A DNA stretch of 64,000 nucleotides. Source: Streptomyces platensis. Lineage in GTDB: Bacteria; Actinomycetota; Actinomycetes; Streptomycetales; Streptomycetaceae. Positions 1 through 7,771 of this stretch are shown here, one piece after another. Below the pieces are notes generated by a model that did not search any database, had not been told where the DNA came from, and worked only from the letters and a program-made list of their open reading frames with translations. The position numbers and the translations under genes are program-made. Position 1 is the stretch's first letter, and the number at the start of each line of letters is the position of its first letter. The stretch lies in NCBI RefSeq assembly GCF_008704855.1, contig NZ_CP023691.1, positions 8,060,001-8,124,000 on the forward strand, read 5' to 3'.

Positions 1-653
1 GGCCCGTGCTGGCCGGCGAGTCCGGCCGCGCCGATGTGATGCTCTCCGCGCCGATCATCCTGGAGGACCACCCGGCCATCGCCCCGGAAAGCCCCGGCGC
101 GCTCTACGACGCCCTGGAGATCGACGAGATCCTGACCCTGCGCACCGCGGCCCTCACCGACGAGGAGAAGCGCGAGGCCCGCGGCACCGACCCCCGCGCC
201 GCCGAGGTCATCGAGCTCGCCGACACCATGCCGCCCGAGGTGCTGGAGCGGCTGCACGGCGCCGTACGGGCCCTGCGCGAGGTCACCGGGCCCGGCCCGG
301 CCGCCCCGGACACGCTCACCCCGGACGTGCCGGGCCTCCGCCCGGACACCCCCTGGTGGGACCCGGCGAGCGACCGCAGCGTCGACCCCGTCCGCGACCG
401 GATCACCCTCGACGGGCAGTCGGTCGGCGCCGGGAGCCGGGTGCTGCTGCGCCCCGGCCTGCGGCGCACCGACGCCCAGGACCTCTTCCTCCAGGGCCGT
501 ACCGCGCAGGTCGAGGCGGTCCTGCACGACGTCGACGGCGGGGTGCACCTCGCGGTGACCGTGGAGGGCGACCCGGGCGCCGACATCCGGCGCGAACAGG
601 GCCGGTTCCTGTACTTCCAACCCGACGAGGTCGCTCCCCTGGAGGACGCGTGA
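1..653 (+). CDS. hydrogenase-locus protein, C-terminal part (5' end outside window)
   Basis: The reading frame is open from the first base, so the GTG at 6 is probably not the true start and only the last ~217 residues are present. No known enzyme motif was recognised. The first half is acidic and helical in character; the last ~80 residues look like a small beta-barrel, with basic strands around RVLLRPGLRR and an ending in FQPDEVAPLEDA. The stop overlaps the GTG of the maturation protease gene (GTGA), so the two are co-translated at the head of a hyp operon. Function in hydrogenase assembly is inferred from position only. Confidence 0.6.
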   Translation, partial: PVLAGESGRADVMLSAPIILEDHPAIAPESPGALYDALEIDEILTLRTAALTDEEKREARGTDPRAAEVIELADTMPPEVLERLHGAVRALREVTGPGPAAPDTLTPDVPGLRPDTPWWDPASDRSVDPVRDRITLDGQSVGAGSRVLLRPGLRRTDAQDLFLQGRTAQVEAVLHDVDGGVHLAVTVEGDPGADIRREQGRFLYFQPDEVAPLEDA

Positions 654-1213
654 GTCCCGAGGCAGCCGTCGTCAGACGGCCCGCGAAGACGCTGATCGCC
701 GGCGTCGGCAACATCTTCCTCGGCGACGACGGCTTCGGCGTCGAGGCCGTCCGCCGGCTCGGTGAGCAGCAACTCCCCGACGGGGTCGAGGTCGTCGACG
801 TCGGCGTACGGGGCGTGCACCTCGCCTACCAGATGCTGGACGGCTACCACACCGTGCTCCTCGTGGACGCCTCCGCGCGCGGCGGCGATCCCGGCACCGT
901 CTACCTCCTCGACGCCACCGCGCCCGCCGCCCGCCCGCCGGACACCGCGCTGGACGGCCACCACATGACCCCCGACGCCGTGCTCGCGCTCCTGGACACC
1001 CTCAGCGCGGGCACCGGCGGCCAGCGCCCGGAGCGCGTGCTGGTCGTCGGCTGCGAACCCGCCGATGTCACCGAAGGCATCGGGCTCAGCGAACCCGTCG
1101 ACGCCGCGGTCGACGAGGCCGTACAGCTCATCCTGCGGCTGGTCGGCGCGGAGGAACCGACTCCGTCCGCCGCCGGACCGCACACCAGTGAGAGGAACAC
1201 GACACCATGCTGA
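650..1213 (+). CDS. [NiFe]-hydrogenase maturation protease (HycI/HybD family)
   Basis: Members of this family cut the C-terminal extension of the hydrogenase large subunit once the Ni-Fe centre is in place. The N-terminal motif GVGNIFLGDDGFGVEAV carries the family's nickel-sensing Asp, and a His in GHHMTPDAV (near residue 105) fits the second metal-contacting position. About 187 aa, a little longer than the usual ~160, with a loose Pro/Ser/Thr tail. GTG at 650 is chosen because GGAGG lies at 641-645 and the codon overlaps the preceding stop. The last codons overlap the start of the next small gene at 1207. Confidence 0.88.
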   Translation: MSPEAAVVRRPAKTLIAGVGNIFLGDDGFGVEAVRRLGEQQLPDGVEVVDVGVRGVHLAYQMLDGYHTVLLVDASARGGDPGTVYLLDATAPAARPPDTALDGHHMTPDAVLALLDTLSAGTGGQRPERVLVVGCEPADVTEGIGLSEPVDAAVDEAVQLILRLVGAEEPTPSAAGPHTSERNTTPC

Positions 1214-1311
1214 AGCTCGCCCTGAGCGGGGCGCTCGCCGCCGCGCTCGCCCTCGTCGTGAAGTCCATGCTGCCCGACCTCAAGCGCTATCTGCGCATCC
1301 GCGCCATGTGA
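1207..1311 (+). CDS. 34-aa membrane peptide (DUF6893-like)
   Basis: A very short gene whose ATG lies inside the end of the protease gene. The peptide is MLKLALSGALAAALALVVK followed by SMLPDLKRYLRIRAM: one hydrophobic helix, then a basic amphipathic tail that would stay in the cytoplasm. It resembles the small actinobacterial proteins named DUF6893 (recalled from memory, not searched). Its place between the maturation protease and hypA suggests a link to hydrogenase assembly or membrane anchoring, but nothing in the sequence proves this. The 128 bases after it (1312-1439) hold no gene. Confidence 0.65.
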   Translation: MLKLALSGALAAALALVVKSMLPDLKRYLRIRAM

Positions 1312-1439
1312 CGGGGTGGCGCTGCACCGAACGGTGTACGCCACCGCGCCGCCCCGGCGAGGCACCCCGGCCGCCCTCCGGCCGCGCCGTCTAATGAAGC
1401 CGAGCGGCACCCGGTCGTCCCCGCACCAGAGAGGGACCG

Positions 1440-1820
1440 ATGCACGAGATGTCCATCGCGCTTGCGGTCGTGGACCAGGTCGAGAGCGCGGCCCGGCCCG
1501 CAGGCGCCACCGCCGTCCACAGTGTCCGGCTGCGGGTCGGTGAACTGGCCGGGGTGGTCCCCGACGCGCTGGCCTTCTCCTTCGAACTCGCCTGTGCCGG
1601 AACGGTGCTGGAGGGGGCGGAGCTGGTGACGGAACCCGTCGCGGCCCGCGCCCGCTGCGAGCCCTGTGCGGACAGCTGGCCGGTGGGTAGCCCGCCGCAG
1701 CTCAGCTGTCCGGGCTGCGGCGGCGCCACGGCCGAGCTGCTGTCCGGCCGGGAACTCCAGATCGTCAGCGTGTGCTGGAACGACGCCCCGGTACACGCAC
1801 CGACCCACGAGGAGCGCTGA
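1440..1820 (+). CDS. hypA: HypA, hydrogenase nickel-insertion chaperone
   Basis: HypA binds nickel and passes it to the hydrogenase large subunit together with HypB. The protein starts MHEMSIA, so the nickel-binding His2 of the family is present. The zinc site is formed by two Cys pairs, CEPC near residue 73 and CPGC near residue 90. Length (126 aa) is normal. The ATG at 1440 is preceded by a GAGAGGGA ribosome binding site and lies 128 nt after the 34-aa peptide gene, so an internal promoter is possible. hypB follows after 3 nt. Confidence 0.95.
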   Translation: MHEMSIALAVVDQVESAARPAGATAVHSVRLRVGELAGVVPDALAFSFELACAGTVLEGAELVTEPVAARARCEPCADSWPVGSPPQLSCPGCGGATAELLSGRELQIVSVCWNDAPVHAPTHEER

Positions 1821-1823
1821 ACC

Positions 1824-2687
1824 ATGTGCCGTGTCGTCGACCTGCAACAGGCGGTCCTGGCCAAGAACGACGCCTGTGCCCACACCCTGCGCGAGGACCT
1901 CGCCGCCCGTGGCACCGCGCTCGTCAATCTGCTCTCCAGCCCCGGCAGCGGCAAGACCGCGCTCCTGGAACGGGAACTCACCCTCGCCCGCGACCGGGGC
2001 ATCCCCGTCGCGGCGCTCACCGCCGACCTCGCCACCGAGAACGACGCCGTCCGGCTGGCCCGCTCCGGCGTGCCCGTCAAACAGGTGCTCACCGACGGGC
2101 TGTGCCACCTGGAGGCCGAGATGCTCGGCGGGCACCTGCACGGCTGGCTCCCCGCTGACACCCGGCTGCTGTTCATCGAGAACGTCGGCAACCTGGTCTG
2201 CCCCGCCTCCTACGACCTCGGCGAGACGCTGCGCGTCGTGCTGGCGTCGGTGACCGAGGGCGAGGACAAGCCGCTGAAGTACCCCACCGCCTTCGGTCTC
2301 GCGCATCTGGTGGTGGTCACCAAGACCGATATCGCCGAGGCGGTGTCGTTCGACGAGAAGGAGTTCCGCGCCAACGTCGAACAGATCAACCCCGGTGTGG
2401 AGGTCGTCCTCACCTCGGCGCGCGGCGGGGAGGGCGACGGGCTGCTGCTGGACCGGGCGCTGGCGGCGCGGGACGGCACACCGGTGCACATCCCGGTCAT
2501 GACCCGTAAGTCCCACCACGTCCACGACGCCGAGGACGGCCAGCCGTGCGACGAGGGGCACACCCACACGGCAGCCCCCTCGCACGGGGAGCACACCCAC
2601 GCCGGGAAGCACACCCACCCGCACCGGACACCGGGCGGCCATGCGCACACCACCGACCCCGACACCGTGGCGTCGAGCCGCTCATGA
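1824..2687 (+). CDS. hypB: HypB, nickel-handling GTPase with C-terminal histidine tail
   Basis: HypB is the GTPase that powers nickel delivery. Walker A is SSPGSGKT (residues ~38-45), the G-domain metal site is the CH pair in DGLCHLEAEM plus the Cys in ENVGNLVCP, and the G4 motif is TKTD. The N-terminal CxxCGC high-affinity site of E. coli HypB is absent. The last ~55 residues carry about 13 histidines in HTH/HPH/HAH clusters. In most His-rich HypB proteins that stretch is at the N-terminus, so the position here is odd. The final codons overlap the hypF start (ATGA at 2684). Confidence 0.95.
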   Translation: MCRVVDLQQAVLAKNDACAHTLREDLAARGTALVNLLSSPGSGKTALLERELTLARDRGIPVAALTADLATENDAVRLARSGVPVKQVLTDGLCHLEAEMLGGHLHGWLPADTRLLFIENVGNLVCPASYDLGETLRVVLASVTEGEDKPLKYPTAFGLAHLVVVTKTDIAEAVSFDEKEFRANVEQINPGVEVVLTSARGGEGDGLLLDRALAARDGTPVHIPVMTRKSHHVHDAEDGQPCDEGHTHTAAPSHGEHTHAGKHTHPHRTPGGHAHTTDPDTVASSRS

Positions 2688-5098
2688 CCATCCGGCAGGC
2701 CGAGGGGAGCACCGCGACCGCCCCTCCCACCGCCGCCGTACGCCGCCGGATCACCGTGCGCGGCGTCGTCCAGGGCGTCGGCTTCCGCCCGTTCGTCCAC
2801 ACCCTCGCCACCGAACTGGGGCTGACGGGTCATGTGACCAACACCGGTGAGGGCGTGGTCGCCGAGGTCGAGGGCGCCCCGGCGGCGCTGGCCCGCTTCG
2901 GTGAACGCCTCAGCGGTGAGGCCCCGCCGCTGGCCGTCGTGGAGACCGTCGACGGCCAGGACATCTCCCTGGCCGGCGACACCGGCTTCCAGATCCTCCC
3001 CTCCCGCGCCCACGGCCCCTCCCGCACCCTGGTCGCCCCGGACGCCGCCACCTGCGCGGCCTGCCTGGCCGAGCTGACCGACCCGGCCGACCGCCGCCAC
3101 CGGCACCCCTTCCTCAGCTGCACCCACTGCGGGCCGCGCTTCACCATCGTCACCGCGATCCCCTACGACCGGGCGCTGACGACCATGGACCGCTTCCCGA
3201 TGTGCCCCCGCTGCGCGCGGGAGTACGCGGACCCGGGCGACCGGCGATTCCACGCCCAGCCCATCGCCTGCCATGACTGCGGCCCCCGGCTGCGGCTGCT
3301 GACCGCGGACCCCGCCGACCGCACCCGCCCCCCGCTCCCGGCACCCGGCGCCGATCCGGTGGCCGACACCCGGCGGCTGCTCGCCGAGGGCGCGATCGTG
3401 GCCGTCAAGGGTCTCGGCGGCTACCACCTGGTCTGTGACGCCTCCGACGACACCGCCGTCGCCCTGCTGCGCCGCCGCAAGGCCCGCGGCGACAAACCCT
3501 TCGCCCTGATGGCCCGTCATGTCGATGAGGTGGCCCACCTGGTGCGCGCCGGGGCGGAGGAGCGCGCCCTGCTCACCGGGCCGGTGCGCCCGATCGTCCT
3601 GCTGCGCCGCACGACGCACCCGGCCCCGGCCCCCGGCGCACCCACGCTGTCCGACGCCGTCGCCCCCGGCAGCCCCGACCTGGGCGTCATGCTTCCGTAC
3701 ACCCCGCTGCACCACCTGCTCCTCGGCCTGCCGGGCGACCCTCCGGGGCCCCGGCTGCTCGTCATGACCAGCGGCAATGTCGCGGGCGAACCGATCGTCA
3801 CCGACGACGACGAGGCCGTACGCCGCCTCGCGCATCTGGCGGACGCCTGGCTCACCCACGACCGGCCGATCCGGATTCCCTGTGACGACTCCGTGGTCCG
3901 GATCAGCGACGGGGAGCCGCTGTTCGTCCGCCGCTCCCGCGGCTATGCCCCGTTCCCGGTGCCGCTCCCGGTGCCGGTCCGGCCCGCGCTCGCGACCGGC
4001 GGCGACCTCAAGAACGTGTTCTGCCTCGCCGAAGGGCACCGCGCCTGGCTGTCCGCGCACATCGGCGACATGGACGATGTGGCGACCCAGTTCGCCTTCG
4101 AGCGGGCCGAGGAGCATCTGGAGACGGTCACCGGGGTACGCCCCCAACTCCTCGCCGCCGACCGGCACCCCGGCTACCGCTCCGGCCGGTGGGCGCAGTG
4201 CCACACCGACGGCCGGCCGCTGGTCCGCGTCCAGCACCACCACGCCCATATCGCCTCGGCCATGGCCGAACACGGACTCCGCGACGGCCACCCCGTCATC
4301 GGGGTCGCCTTCGACGGCACCGGCTACGGCGACGACCACACCATCTGGGGCGGCGAGATCCTGCTCGCCGACTACGACGGCTACCGCCGCTTCGGACAGC
4401 TCGCCTACGTGCCGCTGCCCGGCGGCGACACCACCGTACGGCGCCCCTACCGGATGGCCCTGGCCCACCTGCGCGCCGCCGGTATCGACTGGGCCGCGGA
4501 GCTTCCCCCGGTGGCGGCCTGCCCGCCGGACGAGCGGCGGCTGCTGGCCCGGCAGCTCGAACGGGACCTCAACTGCGTGCCCACCTCCAGCATGGGCCGG
4601 CTCTTCGACGCCGTCTCCTCGCTGGCCGGGGTCTGCCACCGGGCCGGGTACGAGGCCCAGGCCGCCATCGCCCTCGAAGCCGCCGCCCTGACCGCGGGCG
4701 AGGACCCCGGTCCCGGCTACACGTTCGCGCTGCGCGCCGGGCAGACCGGACCGGCGGCCGCCGACCTCGTCGCGGACCCGGCGCCGGTGCTCACCGCCGT
4801 CGTCGGGGACCTCCGCGCGGGCACCGCCGTCCCGCTGATCGCGGCCCGCTTCCACACCGCGGTCGCCGACCTCGTCCGGCGCTGGTGCGCGTCGGCCCGG
4901 GAGCGGGCCGGTCTGACGACCGTGGCCCTGACCGGCGGGGTCTTCGCCAACACCCTGCTGGCCGAGACCACCGCCCGCCTCCTGCGGGAGGACGGCTTCA
5001 CCGTCCTGCGCCACCGCCGCGTCCCGCCCAATGACGGGGGACTGGCGCTCGGTCAGATCGTCGTGGCGGCGCGCACGGCAGGAGCCGCCGTGCGCTGA
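2684..5098 (+). CDS. hypF: HypF, carbamoyltransferase for the cyanide ligands
   Basis: HypF makes carbamoyl-AMP from carbamoyl phosphate and transfers the carbamoyl group to the C-terminal Cys of HypE, giving the CN ligands of the Ni-Fe site. All family parts are present in order: acylphosphatase domain with GVVQGVGFRPF (~20-110), zinc-finger Cys pairs CAAC, CTHC, CPRC and CHDC (~124-205), a YrdC-like domain with KGLGGYHLVCDA (~225-410), and a Kae1-like domain with the metal motif VQHHHAHIASAMAEHG. It is 804 aa from the ATG at 2684, which overlaps the hypB stop. A longer in-frame extension upstream lies inside hypB and is rejected. Confidence 0.95.
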   Translation: MTIRQAEGSTATAPPTAAVRRRITVRGVVQGVGFRPFVHTLATELGLTGHVTNTGEGVVAEVEGAPAALARFGERLSGEAPPLAVVETVDGQDISLAGDTGFQILPSRAHGPSRTLVAPDAATCAACLAELTDPADRRHRHPFLSCTHCGPRFTIVTAIPYDRALTTMDRFPMCPRCAREYADPGDRRFHAQPIACHDCGPRLRLLTADPADRTRPPLPAPGADPVADTRRLLAEGAIVAVKGLGGYHLVCDASDDTAVALLRRRKARGDKPFALMARHVDEVAHLVRAGAEERALLTGPVRPIVLLRRTTHPAPAPGAPTLSDAVAPGSPDLGVMLPYTPLHHLLLGLPGDPPGPRLLVMTSGNVAGEPIVTDDDEAVRRLAHLADAWLTHDRPIRIPCDDSVVRISDGEPLFVRRSRGYAPFPVPLPVPVRPALATGGDLKNVFCLAEGHRAWLSAHIGDMDDVATQFAFERAEEHLETVTGVRPQLLAADRHPGYRSGRWAQCHTDGRPLVRVQHHHAHIASAMAEHGLRDGHPVIGVAFDGTGYGDDHTIWGGEILLADYDGYRRFGQLAYVPLPGGDTTVRRPYRMALAHLRAAGIDWAAELPPVAACPPDERRLLARQLERDLNCVPTSSMGRLFDAVSSLAGVCHRAGYEAQAAIALEAAALTAGEDPGPGYTFALRAGQTGPAAADLVADPAPVLTAVVGDLRAGTAVPLIAARFHTAVADLVRRWCASARERAGLTTVALTGGVFANTLLAETTARLLREDGFTVLRHRRVPPNDGGLALGQIVVAARTAGAAVR

Positions 5099-5149
5099 GC
5101 GGGACCGCGGCGCGGCGGACGCAACGTACCCACGACGAGGAGAGGGCCC

Positions 5150-5488
5150 ATGTGCCTGGCGGTACCCGGCAAGGTATTGGACATCGAGGAACGGGACGGC
5201 ACCCGCATGGCGACCGTCGACTTCGGCGGTGTGGTCAAGGAGGTGTGCCTGGAGTACGTCCCCGACCTGAAGGTCGGTGAGTACGCCATCGTCCATGTCG
5301 GCTTCGCGCTACAGCGGCTGGACGAGGAATCCGCCCGGCACACCCTCGCCCTGTTCGAGGAACTGGGCCTGCTCCAGGAGGAGTTCGGCGATCCCTGGGA
5401 GGCGGCTGCCGCCCCCGAGGGAGGGGACGGGGCGGGCGGCACGCCCCCGGCCGTCCGCAACGACGGATCACGGGAGGTGAGCCGGTGA
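5150..5488 (+). CDS. hypC: HypC, hydrogenase assembly chaperone
   Basis: HypC carries the Fe(CN)2CO unit with HypD and escorts the immature large subunit. The protein starts MCLAVPGKV, the family signature with the essential Cys2. At 112 aa it is longer than typical HypC (~75-95 aa) because of a Gly/Pro-rich tail after residue ~85. A GAGGAGAGGG ribosome binding site precedes the ATG. The gene sits 51 nt after hypF, and its stop overlaps the GTG of hypD (GTGA), so HypC and HypD are translationally coupled, fitting their known complex. Confidence 0.94.
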   Translation: MCLAVPGKVLDIEERDGTRMATVDFGGVVKEVCLEYVPDLKVGEYAIVHVGFALQRLDEESARHTLALFEELGLLQEEFGDPWEAAAAPEGGDGAGGTPPAVRNDGSREVSR

Positions 5489-6609
5489 AGTACCTCGAAG
5501 AATTCCAGAACCCCGAGCTGGCCCGGCGGCTGCTCGACGAGATCCGGGCCACGGTGACCCGCCCCTGGGCCCTGATGGAGGTCTGCGGCGGGCAGACCCA
5601 TACCATCATCCGGCACGGTATCGACCAACTGCTGCCCGATCAGGTCGAGTTGATCCACGGTCCGGGCTGCCCGGTCTGTGTGACGCCGCTGGAGGTCATC
5701 GACAAGGCCCTGGAGATCGCCGCCCGGCCCGACGTGATCTTCTGTTCCTTCGGTGACATGCTCCGCGTCCCCGGCAGCGACCGCGATCTCTTCCAGGTGC
5801 GCGGTCACGGCGGCGACGTCCGCGTCGTCTACTCCCCGCTCGACGCCCTGAAGATCGCCCAGCAGAACCCGCACCGCGAGGTGGTGTTCTTCGGCATCGG
5901 CTTCGAAACCACCGCGCCCCCCAACGCCATGACGGTCCACCAGGCCCGCAAGCTCGGCATCCCCAACTTCAGCATGCTGGTCTCCCACGTCCGGGTGCCG
6001 CCCGCCATCGAGGCGATCATGACGTCGCCCAGCTGCCGGGTCCAGGCGTTCCTCGCCGCCGGCCATGTGTGCAGTGTGATGGGCATGGGGGAGTACCCCG
6101 AACTGGCCGACCGCTTCCAGGTGCCCATCGTCGTCACCGGCTTCGAACCGCTGGACATCCTGGAGGGCATCCGCCGCACCGTCCGCCAGCTGGAACGCGG
6201 CGAACACACCGTGGACAACGCCTATCCGCGCGCCGTCCGCAGCGAGGGCAACCCGGCCGCGCAGGCCATGCTCGCCGATGTCTTCGAGGTCACCGACCGC
6301 GCCTGGCGCGGTATCGGCACCATCCCCGCCAGCGGCTGGCGGCTGTCGGAGCGCTACCGCGACTTCGACGCCGAGTACCGCTTCTCCGTCGACGGCATCA
6401 CCACCCGCGAACCCGCCGCCTGCCGCAGCGGGGAAGTCCTCCAGGGGCTCATCAAACCGCACGAGTGCGAAGCCTTCGGCACCACCTGCACCCCGCGCTC
6501 CCCGCTCGGCGCCACCATGGTCTCCAGCGAGGGCGCCTGCGCCGCCTACTACCTCTACCGCCGACTCGGCACCACGCCCACCCCGCAGGAGGCGAGCCCC
6601 GTTGCCTGA
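5485..6609 (+). CDS. hypD: HypD, Fe-S scaffold for the Fe(CN)2CO group
   Basis: HypD, with HypC, is the platform on which the iron receives its CN and CO ligands. Diagnostic motifs are CGGQTHTI near residue 34, GPGCPVCVTP near residue 64, GFETTAP, and the C-terminal Cys set that binds a [4Fe-4S] cluster (CRSGEVLQG, HECEAFGTTC, EGACAAYY). The 374-aa length is normal. The start is GTG at 5485 overlapping hypC. The 3' end contains the AGGAGG used by hypE. Confidence 0.95.
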   Translation: MKYLEEFQNPELARRLLDEIRATVTRPWALMEVCGGQTHTIIRHGIDQLLPDQVELIHGPGCPVCVTPLEVIDKALEIAARPDVIFCSFGDMLRVPGSDRDLFQVRGHGGDVRVVYSPLDALKIAQQNPHREVVFFGIGFETTAPPNAMTVHQARKLGIPNFSMLVSHVRVPPAIEAIMTSPSCRVQAFLAAGHVCSVMGMGEYPELADRFQVPIVVTGFEPLDILEGIRRTVRQLERGEHTVDNAYPRAVRSEGNPAAQAMLADVFEVTDRAWRGIGTIPASGWRLSERYRDFDAEYRFSVDGITTREPAACRSGEVLQGLIKPHECEAFGTTCTPRSPLGATMVSSEGACAAYYLYRRLGTTPTPQEASPVA

Positions 6610-7711
6610 CACCAAGCACCCCACCTCTGGCGGCCCCACCCCGGCCGACCGCGGTCTGCCCACCGTGGACATCTCCGGCTGGACCTGCCCCACGCCGCTC
6701 CGTGACCAGCCCCGGGTCGTCATGGGGCACGGCGGCGGCGGTGCGCTGTCCGCCGAACTCGTCCAGCAGATCTTCGCCCCCGCCTTCGGCGGCGAGATCC
6801 TCGCGCAGCTCGGCGACTCCGCCGCGGTGTCCCTCGGGGGCGTCCGCCTGGCGTTCTCCACCGACTCCTATGTCGTGCGGCCGCTCTTCTTCCCGGGCGG
6901 CTGCATCGGCGACCTCGCCGTCAACGGCACCGTCAACGACCTTGCCATGAGCGGCGCCAGAGCGGCCTATCTCTCCTGCGGCTTCATCCTGGAGGAGGGG
7001 GTCGAGATGCCGGTGGTCGCCGGGGTCGCCGACGCCATGGGCGCGGCGGCGCGGGCCGCCGGGGTCGAGGTGGCGACCGGTGACACCAAGGTCGTCGAGG
7101 CGGGCCACGGTGACGGTGTCTACCTCAACACCGCCGGCATCGGCCTGATCCCGCCGGGCGTCGATCTGCGCCCGCAGCGCGTCGTTCCCGGCGATGTGGT
7201 GATCGTCAGCGGTGACATCGGCCTGCACGGCGTGGCCATCATGAGCGTCCGCGAGGGCCTGGAGTTCGGCGTCGAGATCGAGAGCGACTGCGCGGCCCTC
7301 GGCGGCCTCGTCGAGTCCATGCTCGCGGTCACCCCCGATCTGCATGTGCTGCGCGACCCCACCCGCGGCGGGCTGGCCGCCGCCCTGTGCGAGATCGCCA
7401 CCGCCTCCTGTACCGGCATCGTCGTCCAGGAGCGCGCGATCCCCGTGCCGTCGGCCGTCGCCAACGCCTGCGCCATCCTCGGCCTGGATCCGATGTACGT
7501 CGCCAACGAGGGAAAGCTGGTGGCGTTCGTCCCCCGCGAGCACGCCGACGCGGTGCTGGACGCGATGCGTGCGCACCCGCTGGGCGCCGGTGCCGCGATC
7601 ATCGGGGAGACCGTCGAGACCCACCCCGGCATGGTCGTGGCCCGCACTCCGCTGGGCGGCACCCGGGTCGTCGATCTGCCGCTGGGCGAGCAGCTGCCGC
7701 GGATCTGCTGA
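6602..7711 (+). CDS. hypE: HypE, cyanide-ligand synthase
   Basis: HypE dehydrates the thiocarbamate on its C-terminal Cys to thiocyanate and donates CN to the iron. The protein ends in PRIC, so the reactive C-terminal cysteine is present, and the PurM-like ATP-binding fold is shown by GHGGGGALSAELVQQ and FSTDSYVV. TTG at 6602 is chosen because AGGAGG at 6587-6592 stands 9 nt upstream and the codon overlaps the end of hypD by 8 nt; GTG at 6665 is the alternative. About 369 aa with a ~20-aa N-terminal extension. This is the last gene of the hyp operon. Confidence 0.93.
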   Translation: MPDTKHPTSGGPTPADRGLPTVDISGWTCPTPLRDQPRVVMGHGGGGALSAELVQQIFAPAFGGEILAQLGDSAAVSLGGVRLAFSTDSYVVRPLFFPGGCIGDLAVNGTVNDLAMSGARAAYLSCGFILEEGVEMPVVAGVADAMGAAARAAGVEVATGDTKVVEAGHGDGVYLNTAGIGLIPPGVDLRPQRVVPGDVVIVSGDIGLHGVAIMSVREGLEFGVEIESDCAALGGLVESMLAVTPDLHVLRDPTRGGLAAALCEIATASCTGIVVQERAIPVPSAVANACAILGLDPMYVANEGKLVAFVPREHADAVLDAMRAHPLGAGAAIIGETVETHPGMVVARTPLGGTRVVDLPLGEQLPRIC

Positions 7712-7719
7712 GTCACACA

Positions 7720-7751
7720 CGAGGGCGGCGCCGGAACGGGCGCCGCCCTCG
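7720..7751. terminator. hairpin terminator between hypE and the DyP peroxidase gene
   Basis: A perfect 13-bp stem (CGAGGGCGGCGCC paired with its complement) with a 6-nt loop lies 9 nt after the hypE stop. The peroxidase gene ends on the other strand just to the right, so the hairpin probably stops transcription from both sides. Confidence 0.8.
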
Positions 7752-7771
7752 TGCCGTGCGGTCTTACCCGC

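Noticed and set aside
356..650. Upstream extension of the maturation protease frame
   Set aside because: The extra part is Arg/Pro-rich shadow sequence inside the preceding gene; the GTG at 650 has a proper ribosome binding site and the family start follows it.
2546..2683. N-terminal extension of hypF
   Set aside because: It lies in the His-codon-rich end of hypB in another frame and has no acylphosphatase sequence; the ATGA overlap at 2684 is the natural start.
2210..5296. 1028-aa open frame on the minus strand across hypF
   Set aside because: It is antisense to well-identified hypB, hypF and hypC, is rich in Gly/Arg/Asp repeats without domains, and follows from GC-rich third positions of the real gene.
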